Source: Paracoccus denitrificans
GTDB lineage: Bacteria; Pseudomonadota; Alphaproteobacteria; Rhodobacterales; Rhodobacteraceae
Assembly (NCBI RefSeq): GCF_900100045.1
Contig: NZ_FNEA01000012.1
Span: 98,129-162,128, forward strand
Reading direction: 5' to 3'
Length of the DNA: 64,000 nucleotides
Made by a program: the position numbers and the translations under genes. The notes under the pieces were generated by a model. The model was not told where the DNA came from. It did no database searches and saw only the letters and a program-made list of their open reading frames with translations. Of this stretch, positions 8,711-17,379 are shown piece by piece. Position 1 is the first letter of the stretch; every line of letters starts with the position of its first letter.

Positions 8711-10123
8711 ATGAGTCCGGGCCTTCGATCCGGCATCCTGGGAATTTCCGGGCTGCTTCCCGCCGGTGCGATGCTTGCCACGGTCCTGTGGGAATACAGC
8801 GCCAGCCCGCCGGCGGCGGCGCTTGCCGGCGGCTTTGCGCTGGCCGGTGTCATCGCATTCAGCCTTGCCGACCGCACGGCGCCGATCATCTTCGTCCTGG
8901 TCGGCATCGCCATGGCCGGCGCGGCGGTCGCCACCCGCCCCGACTGGTTCGAGGGAACCTGGACGGCGGTCGAGCGCGGCAGCTTCGTCGTCGCGCTATA
9001 TACTGCCCTGACGGCCATTCGCATCGCCGCCATGGGCTCGGGCGAGATCGTGGAATGCGGCCGCTTCCTTGCCGGGCAAAGGCCGGGCCTGCGCTATGTG
9101 GCGCTGACCATCGGCGGTCATCTTTTCGGGCTGATCCTGCTTTACGGCTCCATCGCATTGCTTGGCTCGCTGGCCGCGGAAAGCACCGCGCGCGAGGCCG
9201 ATGCAGAGCTTCGACGCCATCGGCTGCGGCGCATGCTGGTCGCCATCAACCGGGGCTTTGCCGCCACGCTGTGCTGGTCGCCCCTGGGCTTTTCCATGGC
9301 GATCACCCTGACATTGGTGCCGGGTGCGGACTGGAGCGCCGTGGTGGTGCCGTGCTTGCTGAATGCCGTGCTGATGATCCTTGTGGGATGGGGGCTGGAC
9401 ACGGTCTTCAAGCCGCGGCTCGCCCAGCCCGCGCCGGTCCGCGCGGTGCCCGCAGGAGGCTGGCTGCTTCACCTGCGGCCGTTGCTGCTGCTGCTGGGTG
9501 CGGTGGTCGTCGGCGTCGCCTTGCTGCACGAGGCGACGGGGGTTGATGTCATCGGTGCGGTGATGTCCTTCGCCCCCATCGTCGCCATCGCCTGGATCTG
9601 GCTTCAGGGGGCGCGCATGCCCGCCGGACGGCTGGGCCATGTCGGCCATCGTCTCGGCGAATTCCTGGGACGAGAGCTTCCGGCCTATGGCGGCCAGATC
9701 GTCCTGCTGTTCATGGCGGCATTCATCGGCAGCCTGGGCGCCTTTCTGCTGGTGCCCCTGACGCCCCGCCTTGGGCTGGATTTCTCGGTGCTGCCGCCCT
9801 TGCTGATCGTGGTTGCCATGGTTTGGCTGGTGCCCCTGGCCGGGCAACTCGGCATGAACCCGATACTCTCGGTTTCGCTGATCGTGCCGCTTTTGCCGTC
9901 GCCTGCGGCGATGGGCATTCATCCAGCGGCGCTTGTCGCGGCGATCACCGGAGGGTGGGCGATCAGCGGCACGACATCGCCCTTCACGGCTTCGGTCCTG
10001 CTTGTCGGAAGCTATGGCGGAGTGCCCGCCCGAGAGGCGGGGCTGCGCTGGAACGGACCTTATGCGCTGCTGATGGGATGCACGATCTCGGTCTGGGTGC
10101 TGATCCTTGCGGCAGCGATGTAG
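8711..10123 (+). CDS. Polytopic inner-membrane permease, substrate unknown
   Basis: A 470-aa, strongly hydrophobic protein with about 12 membrane segments. A short cytoplasmic-looking charged stretch (AESTAREADAELRRHRLRRM) divides the halves, and the C-terminal half contains a glycine/serine/threonine-rich re-entrant-like segment (TGGWAISGTTSPFTASVLL) of the kind seen in ion-transporter superfamily carriers. The ATG at 8711 is preferred over a TTG 9 bases upstream. The VOC gene follows after 14 bases, so both are probably one unit. It may carry a substrate or product of the adjacent pathway; I do not recognise the family. Confidence 0.7.
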   Translation: MSPGLRSGILGISGLLPAGAMLATVLWEYSASPPAAALAGGFALAGVIAFSLADRTAPIIFVLVGIAMAGAAVATRPDWFEGTWTAVERGSFVVALYTALTAIRIAAMGSGEIVECGRFLAGQRPGLRYVALTIGGHLFGLILLYGSIALLGSLAAESTAREADAELRRHRLRRMLVAINRGFAATLCWSPLGFSMAITLTLVPGADWSAVVVPCLLNAVLMILVGWGLDTVFKPRLAQPAPVRAVPAGGWLLHLRPLLLLLGAVVVGVALLHEATGVDVIGAVMSFAPIVAIAWIWLQGARMPAGRLGHVGHRLGEFLGRELPAYGGQIVLLFMAAFIGSLGAFLLVPLTPRLGLDFSVLPPLLIVVAMVWLVPLAGQLGMNPILSVSLIVPLLPSPAAMGIHPAALVAAITGGWAISGTTSPFTASVLLVGSYGGVPAREAGLRWNGPYALLMGCTISVWVLILAAAM

Positions 10124-10137
10124 AATGCGGGTTGCCC

Positions 10138-10521
10138 ATGATCGACCGTCTTGACCACCTGGTGCTGACCACCACTGACGAACGCGCCTGCATCGAATTC
10201 TATGTCGGCCTCTTGGGGATGCGGCTGGAAACCTTTGGCGCAGGCCGCAAGGCGCTCCGTTTCGGCGAGCAGAAGATCAACATTCACGTCAAGGGCCGCG
10301 AATTCGAGCCAAAGGCGCATCTGCCGGTCCCCGGCGCCCTGGACCTGTGCTTCATCGCCGACCGGCCCCTGGACGATGTCATCGCCATGCTGAGCGCAAA
10401 AGACGCAGCCATCGTCGCAGGTCCGGTGCGGCGCACGGGGGCGACGGGGCCGTTGCGGTCGATCTACCTGCGCGACCCGGATCTGAACCTGATCGAAATC
10501 TCGGAATTGGTGACTGAGTGA
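10138..10521 (+). CDS. VOC (glyoxalase/dioxygenase fold) protein
   Basis: A 127-aa single-domain vicinal-oxygen-chelate protein. It starts with the typical IDRLDHLVLTTTDERACIEFY and ends with a metal-ligand-type YLRDPDLNLIEIS. Candidate metal ligands are H8 and the glutamate in the LNLIE segment. A VOC gene of the same kind sits beside the acyl-CoA dehydrogenase in the Pseudomonas itaconate cluster, so its position supports the pathway assignment. Its reaction there is not settled. Confidence 0.88.
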   Translation: MIDRLDHLVLTTTDERACIEFYVGLLGMRLETFGAGRKALRFGEQKINIHVKGREFEPKAHLPVPGALDLCFIADRPLDDVIAMLSAKDAAIVAGPVRRTGATGPLRSIYLRDPDLNLIEISELVTE

Positions 10522-10548
10522 TCTCTTTCCGTTATGTCTGCTAGCATC

Positions 10549-10567
10549 ATCATATATTTGATATATC
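10549..10567 (+). promoter_or_regulatory. Putative LysR-type operator, copy 2
   Basis: ATCATATATTTGATATATC contains a perfect interrupted dyad ATATAT-TTG-ATATAT (T-N11-A type). It differs from the copy at 1955-1973 by one base. It lies 61 bases before the acyl-CoA dehydrogenase start, in the only AT-rich patch of the gap. Confidence 0.6.
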
Positions 10568-10627
10568 GTCCTTTGGACGGCAATCTCCGACCCGACGACC
10601 GCGAATGCGGTTCACAGGGAGATCTCG

Positions 10628-11791
10628 ATGATTCACGATCGCAGTGATGGGTATCAGGACATTCGCGACGCGGTGCGTGCGCTTTGCGCCGAATTTCCGG
10701 ACGAGTATCACCGCAGGATCGACGAGGCCCGGGCCTATCCCGAGGAATTCGTCGATGCGCTGACGAAGGCGGGCTGGATGGCGGCGCTGATCCCCGAGGA
10801 ATACGGCGGCTCGGGACTGGGCCTGACCGAAGCGTCCGTGATCATGGAGGAAATCAACCGGGCGGGCGGCAATTCCGGTGCCTGCCACGGCCAGATGTAC
10901 AACATGAATACGCTGATCCGGCATGGCTCGGAAGAGCAGCGCCGGAAATACCTGCCCAGGATCGCCTCGGGCGAGTTGCGCCTGCAATCCATGGGCGTGA
11001 CCGAGCCGACCACCGGCACCGATACCACCCGGATCAAGACCACGGCCGTCAGGAAGGGCGACCGCTACGTCATCAACGGCCAGAAGGTCTGGATCAGCCG
11101 GGTGCAGCATTCCGACCTGATGATCCTGCTGGCGCGGACGACGCCGCTGTCCGAGGTGGGGAAAAAGACCGAAGGCATGTCGATCTTCATCGTCGACGTG
11201 AAGGAAGCGATGAAATCGGGCATGGAAGTGCGCCCGATCCCCAACATGGTCAATCACGAGACCAACTAGCTGTTCTTCGACAATCTCGAAATCCCCGCGG
11301 AGAACCTGATCGGAGAGGAGGGCAGGGGCTTCAAATACATCCTGACCGGCCTGAACGCCGAGCGTACGCTGATCGCCGCCGAATGCATCGGCGACGGCTA
11401 CTGGTTCACCGACCGCGTGGTGAAATATGTCAGCGAGCGAAACGTGTTCGGCCGCCCCATCGGCCAGAACCAGGGCGTGCAGTTCCCCATCGCCGAGGCC
11501 TTCATCGAGGTCGAGGCTGCGAACCTGATGCGCTTTGAAGCCTGCCGGCTTTACGATGCACATCAGGATTGCGGCGCCCAGGCCAACATGGCGAAATACC
11601 TTGCCGCCAAGGCCAGCTGGGAGGCCGCGAATGCCTGCCTGCAATTTCACGGCGGCTTCGGCTTTGCCTGCGAATACGATATCGAGCGCAAGTTCCGCGA
11701 GACGCGGCTCTATCAGGTGGCGCCGATCTCGACCAACCTGATCCTGTCCTATGTCGCCGAACACGTCCTCGGCCTGCCAAGGAGCTTCTGA
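10628..11791 (+). pseudogene. Acyl-CoA dehydrogenase interrupted by an in-frame amber codon
   Basis: Read through, the gene encodes a normal 387-aa flavin acyl-CoA dehydrogenase: N-terminal helical domain, FAD-binding middle domain (SMGVTEPTTGTDTTRIKT and INGQKVWIS) and C-terminal domain (ANMAKYLAAKASWEAA, QFHGGFGFACEYDIER). Codon 214 (11267-11269) is TAG in the context N-H-E-T-N-stop-L-F-F-D, where relatives have Glu or Gln, so one base change (GAG or CAG to TAG) explains it. The frame is otherwise open on both sides. The upstream fragment lacks the C-terminal domain and should be inactive. The downstream genes overlap and may suffer polarity. A sequencing error cannot be excluded. Confidence 0.88.
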
Positions 11792-12897
11792 TGGCCCGGC
11801 TACCTCTGGAAGGGCTGACTGTCGTCGCCATCGAGCAGGCCGTCGCCGCCCCCTTCACCACGTCGCGGCTTGCCGATGCGGGCGCGCGGGTGATCAAGAT
11901 CGAGCGGCCCGAGGGCGATTTCGCCCGCGGCTACGACGATGTCGCCAAGGGCCAGTCGAGCTATTTCGTCTGGCTGAACCGGGGCAAGCAAGCCGTCACG
12001 CTGGATCTGGCCTCGGATGACGGCAAGGCCGAGCTGGCGCGGCTGCTGGACGGCGCCGACGTGCTGATCCAGAACCTCAAGCGCGGGGCGCTGGCCAGGC
12101 TTGGGTTTTCCTTCGAGCGCCTGGCACGCGACTGGCCGCGGCTGATCACCTGTTCGATCACCGGCTACGGCGAGGGCGGCCCGATGGCCGACCGCAAGGC
12201 CTATGACCTGCTGATCCAGGCGGAATCCGGTCTTTGCTCGATCACCGGCGGCCCCGGCGACCCGGCGCGGGTCGGCATCTCGCTCGTCGATATCGCCACC
12301 GGCGCCACCGCCTATGCCGCGATCCTCGAGGCGCTGATCCGGCGCGGCGTGACCGGCGAGGGTGCCAACATCTCGGTCTCGATGTTCGACGTTATGGCCG
12401 ACTGGCTGACCGTGCCGCTGCTGAACCACGAAGGCGGCAAGTCGCCCAGGCGCATCGGCATGGCGCATCCCTCGATCGCGCCCTATGGCGTCTTCACCAC
12501 CAGGGACGGCGTCCAGGTGCTGATCGCGGTGCAAAGCGACCGCGAATGGCGCAACCTGGCCTCGGTGTTCCTGGGCAAGCCGGAGCTGGGCAGCGACCCG
12601 AGGTTCGCCACCAATGTCGTCCGCGTGACGAACCGGGCCGCGACCGATGCGGCGGTGGCCGAGGGCTTTGCCCGCAGGACGGCCGTGGACGCGATAGCGG
12701 CCCTGCAGGCGGCGGATGTGGCATTCGCCTCGGTGAACGACATGGAAACGCTCTCGCGCCACCCGCATCTGCGCCGCATTACCGTCGACACCCCGAAGGG
12801 CCCGGTCAGCTACCCCGCCCCCGCCGCGATTTTCGTCGGCGAAGAACGTGACTACGGCCCGGTGCCGGAGCTGAACAAGCTTGAGGTGACGACATGA
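11791..12897 (+). CDS. CaiB/BaiF-family CoA-transferase (itaconate CoA-transferase candidate)
   Basis: A class III CoA-transferase of 368 aa that would activate a dicarboxylate with CoA from succinyl-CoA. Family features are visible: N-terminal GLTVVAIEQAVAAPFTTSRLADAGA, the NRGKQAVTLDL block, and the catalytic aspartate D139 in KAYDLLIQAESG, which forms the aspartyl-CoA intermediate. The start overlaps the dehydrogenase stop (ATGA), and the stop overlaps the next gene. Between a hot-dog hydratase and a CitE-type lyase, this is the arrangement of ict-ich-ccl (itaconate degradation) or of a mesaconyl-CoA C1-C4 transferase. Substrate assignment is by context. Confidence 0.85.
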   Translation: MARLPLEGLTVVAIEQAVAAPFTTSRLADAGARVIKIERPEGDFARGYDDVAKGQSSYFVWLNRGKQAVTLDLASDDGKAELARLLDGADVLIQNLKRGALARLGFSFERLARDWPRLITCSITGYGEGGPMADRKAYDLLIQAESGLCSITGGPGDPARVGISLVDIATGATAYAAILEALIRRGVTGEGANISVSMFDVMADWLTVPLLNHEGGKSPRRIGMAHPSIAPYGVFTTRDGVQVLIAVQSDREWRNLASVFLGKPELGSDPRFATNVVRVTNRAATDAAVAEGFARRTAVDAIAALQAADVAFASVNDMETLSRHPHLRRITVDTPKGPVSYPAPAAIFVGEERDYGPVPELNKLEVTT

Positions 12898-13727
12898 TCG
12901 ACATCGATCATCTGCGCCGGTGGATCGGCCGTTCCGAGGAGCAATCGGAGCTGGTCACCGATTCGCTCATTGGCCGCTTCAATGCTACCTTCGATCTGGA
13001 GGGCCGGCCCCGGGACGGGGATGCCGCCCCGGTGATGATCCACCTGTGCCTTGCGCCCCCGGCCGCGCCCACGTCGGGGCTTGGCCCGGACGGGCATCCG
13101 GCGCGCGGCGGCTTCCTGCCGCCGGTGCCCCTGCCGCGCCGGATGTGGGCCGGCGGCGCAATGCGCTTTCACGACGATATCCGGGTGGCAGAGCGCGTGA
13201 CCCGCCGCTCGACCATTCGCGACGTGACCGTGAAGGAAGGCAGGACCGGCGTGCTCTGCTTCGTCACCGTGGATCACCGCATCGAAAGCGCCGGTCGCCT
13301 GGTCGTCGAGGAGCGGCAGGATATCGTCTATCGCAACGCCGATGCCCCCGGCGGCGCGAAGAGGACGCCCGAGCCTGCCCCGCATGGCGCGCATCGGGTG
13401 GTGGTCCAGCCCTCGGCGCCGCTGCTGTTTCGCTATTCCGCGCTGACCTTCAACGGCCATCGGATCCATTACGACACACCCTATGTCCGCGAGGAAGAGG
13501 GCTATCCGGGCCTGATCGTTCACGGGCCGCTTCAGGCGACGCAATTGGTGCAATTCGCCGAGAAGATCAGCGGCAGGCGGCCGGCGCGGTTCGAGTTTCG
13601 ATCTCTCTCCCCCCTGTTCGACATCGCCGACTATACGCTGAACGCCGTCGAGGACGGAGAGGGGCTGAGGCTGTGGACGTCCTATGCCGATGGGCCGGTC
13701 GCGATGGAGGCGCGGGCGACGTGGTGA
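12894..13727 (+). CDS. Hot-dog hydratase (itaconyl-CoA / mesaconyl-C4-CoA hydratase candidate)
   Basis: A 277-aa double hot-dog protein of the mesaconyl-C4-CoA hydratase type. The N-terminal half (residues about 1-150) is a FAS1-dehydratase-like domain. The C-terminal half has the hydratase-2-like motif with N187-G188-H189, H192 and D194, then YPGLIVHGPL. The reaction expected from the neighbours is hydration of itaconyl-CoA or mesaconyl-C4-CoA to citramalyl-CoA. Its ATG overlaps the CoA-transferase stop and its stop overlaps the lyase start, so the three are tightly coupled. Confidence 0.85.
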   Translation: MIDIDHLRRWIGRSEEQSELVTDSLIGRFNATFDLEGRPRDGDAAPVMIHLCLAPPAAPTSGLGPDGHPARGGFLPPVPLPRRMWAGGAMRFHDDIRVAERVTRRSTIRDVTVKEGRTGVLCFVTVDHRIESAGRLVVEERQDIVYRNADAPGGAKRTPEPAPHGAHRVVVQPSAPLLFRYSALTFNGHRIHYDTPYVREEEGYPGLIVHGPLQATQLVQFAEKISGRRPARFEFRSLSPLFDIADYTLNAVEDGEGLRLWTSYADGPVAMEARATW

Positions 13728-14521
13728 CCGATATCCGCGCCCCTTTGTTCGTGCCCGCGAACCGGCCGGAGCGTTTCGCCAAGGCCGCCGCGTCGGGCGC
13801 CGATGCGGTGATCCTGGATCTTGAGGATGCGGTGGCGGCGGAGGCGAAGGACAGGGCGCGCGCGGCGCTGGACACGGGCTTCACCGACCTGCCGGTGATC
13901 GTGCGCATCAATGCCTGCGGCACCGAATGGCACGAGGCCGACGTGGCGGCGGTGGCGGCGCTGCGCCCGGCCGGTGTGATCCTGCCCAAGGCCGAGGATG
14001 CGGAGATGGTTGCCGGGGTCGCCGCGGCGCTGGACGGGGTGCCGGTGATCGCGCTTGTCGAAACAGCGCGCGGCCTTGCCAATGCCCGCGCCATGGCGGC
14101 GGCTGGCGTCGCGCGGCTGGCCTTCGGTTCGGTCGATTTCTGTGCCGACCTCGCCTGCGCCCATCTGCGCGAGGTGCTGCTGCCGGTGCGCCTTGAACTG
14201 GTGTTGGCCTCGCGTCTGGCAGGTATTGCCGCTCCCATCGACGGGGTGACGGTGCAACTGGACGATCTTTCGGTCAGCCATGACGATGCCGCCCATGCCC
14301 GTGCGCTGGGAATGACCGGCAAGCTCTGTATCCACCCCAGGCAGATCACCGAGGTTCGCCGGGCTTTTGCCCCGACCGAAAAGGAAATCGACTGGGCCCG
14401 GCGTGTGATCGCCTCGGGCGATGGCGCGGCCTCGGTCGATGGCGCGATGGTGGACGAGCCGGTGCGCATCCGCGCCCGTGCCATCCTGGCCGAGGCCGGC
14501 TCAGGGGCCGGCCGATCCTGA
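13724..14521 (+). CDS. CitE-family CoA-ester lyase (citramalyl-CoA lyase candidate)
   Basis: A 265-aa TIM-barrel lyase of the HpcH/HpaI-CitE family that would cleave citramalyl-CoA to acetyl-CoA and pyruvate. The signature acidic residues are present: D32-L-E34-D35 in VILDLEDAV, the arginine in VRIN, the metal-ligand glutamate in ALVETARG and the aspartate of FGSVDFCADL. Translation starts at GTG 13724, overlapping the hydratase stop. It closes the operon; no T-rich terminator is obvious after it. Confidence 0.87.
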   Translation: MTDIRAPLFVPANRPERFAKAAASGADAVILDLEDAVAAEAKDRARAALDTGFTDLPVIVRINACGTEWHEADVAAVAALRPAGVILPKAEDAEMVAGVAAALDGVPVIALVETARGLANARAMAAAGVARLAFGSVDFCADLACAHLREVLLPVRLELVLASRLAGIAAPIDGVTVQLDDLSVSHDDAAHARALGMTGKLCIHPRQITEVRRAFAPTEKEIDWARRVIASGDGAASVDGAMVDEPVRIRARAILAEAGSGAGRS

Positions 14522-14804
14522 ACTGCTCCTGCTCTGCGACAGACGGGTCACCATGGGATCCGGGGCGATTTTCGGCGTGATCCGGATCCGGTCCCTGTCG
14601 ATTGCGGGATGGGGCTTTGCGCGATTCGAGAAAATTCTTGTCGTCCGGGGCGGGTTCCGGGAAAGCGGAATCCATTCTCGGCGGGTCTGGAATAACAGGC
14701 ACACCAAATATTCACGATCAACCAAATCGAGATTGAACTCGCGCCGGGCAGAACCAAAAATCCCCGCAGAACTCTGCAAGGGATGTCCAGTTTTGCCACG
14801 GATC

Positions 14805-15770
14805 ATGACCAGGATCGCCGCCGTCGCAGCCTCTGTCCTGCTGCTCGCCTCGCCTGTGACGGCGCAGGAGGTGCCGCCGGGCACGAAGCTTGTCGTCGCC
14901 GATCAGAGCGAGCTTTTCGCCAACCTGCTGAAGGCCAGCGGTGCGGCCGGTGAAATCACCTTCGGCCTTGAGCTGCCGAACTTTGCCGGGGGGCCGGCCA
15001 TTCTGGAGGCGATGCGTGCCGGAGCGCTGGATCTGGCCTATGTCGGGGATACGCCGCCCATTCAGGCCCGCGCCTCGGGCACGCTGCTGCCGATCGTGGC
15101 GACGGTCGACCGCGAACGCTCGGAATACTGGCTGACCGCGCGGCCGGGGCTGGAGATCGGGAAGCTTTCGGACCTGAGGGGCAAGCGGGTCAGCTATATC
15201 GAAGGGTCGGGGCGTCAGGCCTATCTGATCGAGGCGCTGAACCGTGCGGGTTTGACGCTGAAGGACATCCAGCCCGTGCCGCTGCGCGTCGCCGACCTGC
15301 CGGACGCGATCCGCACGAATGCCGTGGACGTGGCGGTGCTTCAGGAGCCGCATGTTACCCGGCTGGAAAAGCAGATCGGCGCAAGCCGTGTCGCCGATCC
15401 CGAGGAGCGCAAGCTGCTGCCCGGGACATGGTATTTCTATGCCCGCCCCGAGGCGCTCGACGATCCGGCAAAGGCCGCCGCCATCGGCGAGTTCATCAAG
15501 GCGGCGATCCATTCCGTCAACTGGATGAATGAAAACCGCGAGGACTGGGGCAAGGCCTACTACACCGACTATCAGCGGCTTGCGCCCGAAGATACCGCGG
15601 CCGTCCTGGCCGCGCAGGCGCCCGCGCGTTTCCAGACCTCGACCGAGGCCGTCGCCCATCACCAGAAGCTGGTGGACCTGCTTTACGAAGCCGGCGAGTT
15701 GCCCGAGCGCTTCGATGCCGCGGGCTCGTTCGTCGCATCCTATGACGACCTGATTGCCGCAGAGCGCTGA
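14805..15770 (+). CDS. ssuA: Sulfonate/nitrate-type ABC transporter substrate-binding protein
   Basis: The periplasmic binding protein of an aliphatic-sulfonate-type ABC importer, 321 aa. It has a clear signal peptide (cleavage near TAQ-E, residue about 21) and SsuA/NrtA-type features: GGPAILEAMRAGALDLAYVGDTPP and a WYFYARPEAL segment. The ATG at 14805 begins exactly at the signal peptide. The 283 bases before it (14522-14804) contain no recognised gene or clear regulator site. ssuC, ssuB and a flavin monooxygenase follow, which points to organosulfur scavenging. Confidence 0.88.
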   Translation: MTRIAAVAASVLLLASPVTAQEVPPGTKLVVADQSELFANLLKASGAAGEITFGLELPNFAGGPAILEAMRAGALDLAYVGDTPPIQARASGTLLPIVATVDRERSEYWLTARPGLEIGKLSDLRGKRVSYIEGSGRQAYLIEALNRAGLTLKDIQPVPLRVADLPDAIRTNAVDVAVLQEPHVTRLEKQIGASRVADPEERKLLPGTWYFYARPEALDDPAKAAAIGEFIKAAIHSVNWMNENREDWGKAYYTDYQRLAPEDTAAVLAAQAPARFQTSTEAVAHHQKLVDLLYEAGELPERFDAAGSFVASYDDLIAAER

Positions 15771-15790
15771 CGCAGCGGAAAGGCCCGGCC

Positions 15791-16642
15791 ATGAACGACA
15801 TGACGCGCAGCCACGGCGGGACGCTCCTCGACCCCGCGCCCGGCAGGACCGGGAAAACCACCACCTCCAATCGCCTGGCGCCGGGAAAGCTGCCGCGCGG
15901 ATTGCAACTGGCCGGGCCCGTCCTGCTGGTCGTCCTGTGGGAGGCGGCGGCGCGGCTGGGCTATCTTTCGCCGCATACGCTCGCCGCGCCCTCGACCGCC
16001 ATCGCGACGGGGTTCGAGATGTTCGCCGACGGCACCCTGTTGCCGCATCTGGCGGCATCGGCAGGGCGGGCCTATGCGGGGCTGTTCCTTGGCGTTCTGG
16101 CGGGGGTCGTGCTGGCCCTTGCCTCGGGGCTGACCATGACCGGCGAGGCGCTGATCGACGGGCTGGTCCAGATCAAGCGGGCGATTCCCACCCTGGCGCT
16201 GATCCCGCTGGTGATCTTGTGGCTGGGGATCGGCGAGGCGATGAAGATCTTCATCATCTTCACCGCCGTGCTGGTGCCGGTCTATGTCAACACCCATGCG
16301 GCACTGCGCGGCATCGATATCGGCCATGTCGAACTGGCCCGAACCCTGGGCCTGACCCGGTCCGAGTTCATCCGCAACGTCGCGCTGCCGGGGGCGCTGC
16401 CGGGCTTTTTCGTCTCGCTGCGTCTGGCGGTCACCCTGTGCTGGACCTCGCTCGTGGTGCTGGAACTGATCAACACCCAGACGGGCATCGGCTATCTGAT
16501 GAACCGTGCCCGCGACTGGGGCCAGACCGACATCATCGTCGTGGGCATCTTGATCTATGCCGTCCTCGGCCTGCTTTCCGACGCGGCGGTGCGCATGGTC
16601 GAGGCCCGCGCGCTGAGCTATCGCAGGTCTATCGGCTCATGA
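15791..16642 (+). CDS. ssuC: Sulfonate-type ABC transporter permease
   Basis: The inner-membrane permease of the importer, 283 aa. A roughly 35-residue hydrophilic N-terminus precedes about six membrane segments. The cytoplasmic EAA loop is visible as HVELARTLGLTRSEFIRNVALPGALP in part (about residues 178-205), which contacts the ATPase. It lies 20 bases after ssuA and overlaps ssuB by 4 bases (ATGA). Confidence 0.93.
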   Translation: MNDMTRSHGGTLLDPAPGRTGKTTTSNRLAPGKLPRGLQLAGPVLLVVLWEAAARLGYLSPHTLAAPSTAIATGFEMFADGTLLPHLAASAGRAYAGLFLGVLAGVVLALASGLTMTGEALIDGLVQIKRAIPTLALIPLVILWLGIGEAMKIFIIFTAVLVPVYVNTHAALRGIDIGHVELARTLGLTRSEFIRNVALPGALPGFFVSLRLAVTLCWTSLVVLELINTQTGIGYLMNRARDWGQTDIIVVGILIYAVLGLLSDAAVRMVEARALSYRRSIGS

Positions 16643-17367
16643 CCCTGCATCGCGCCATCAGCCCGGCCGTTGCCGTCCGCCGCCTGTCGCGCGCCTTCGG
16701 GGACAGGCCCGTGCTGCACGACATCACGTTGAACATCCCCAGCGGCCAGTTCGTGGCGCTGCTGGGCGAATCCGGCTCGGGCAAGACCACGCTGCTCCGG
16801 GCGCTTGCGGGGCTGGATGACGATGCCCGGCAGTCGGGCAGCTACAGCGTGCCCAAGAACGTCTCGGTCCTGTTTCAGGACGCGCGCCTGTTGCCGTGGC
16901 TCAGCGTCATCGACAACCTGACGCTTGGCCTCAGGCGACAGGATGCGGTGCAGGCCGCGCAGTCCATGCTGGACAGCGTCGGCATCGGCGACAAGGCGCG
17001 GGCCTATCCGGCCACGCTGTCCGGGGGGCAGAAACAGCGCGCGGCCCTTGCTCGCTCGCTTCTGCGCAACCCCGATCTGCTGCTGGCGGATGAACCCTTC
17101 GGGGCGCTGGATGCGCTGACACGGCTGAAGATGCACGACCTGCTGCTGCGGCTGGTCGAACGCAGCCGCCCGACCATCGTCCTCGTGACCCATGACGTGG
17201 ACGAGGCGGTGCTGCTGGCCGACCGCATCCTGGTGCTGCGCGACGGCGTCATCGCCGAGGATCACCGCGTGACCGTGCCGCATCCGCGGCGCCCCAGCCA
17301 TCCCGATTTCGAGGATCTGCGCCGCCGGCTGCTGCGCAGCCTGGGGGTCGAAACCGAACATATCTGA
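16639..17367 (+). CDS. ssuB: Sulfonate-type ABC transporter ATPase
   Basis: The cytoplasmic ATPase of the importer, 242 aa. It has Walker A (GESGSGKTT, about residues 43-51), a Q-loop (LFQDARLLPW), the signature LSGGQKQR, Walker B (LLLADEPFGALD) and the switch histidine (VTHDVDEA). The start overlaps the ssuC stop; the monooxygenase follows after 12 bases with a good ribosome site (GGAGG). Confidence 0.95.
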   Translation: MTLHRAISPAVAVRRLSRAFGDRPVLHDITLNIPSGQFVALLGESGSGKTTLLRALAGLDDDARQSGSYSVPKNVSVLFQDARLLPWLSVIDNLTLGLRRQDAVQAAQSMLDSVGIGDKARAYPATLSGGQKQRAALARSLLRNPDLLLADEPFGALDALTRLKMHDLLLRLVERSRPTIVLVTHDVDEAVLLADRILVLRDGVIAEDHRVTVPHPRRPSHPDFEDLRRRLLRSLGVETEHI

Positions 17368-17379
17368 CAGGAGGCCGCC

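Noticed and set aside
11267..11269. Programmed read-through or pyrrolysine at the TAG codon.
   Set aside because: No pyl genes or downstream insertion element are visible, and the family has Glu/Gln here; a nonsense mutation or read error is simpler.
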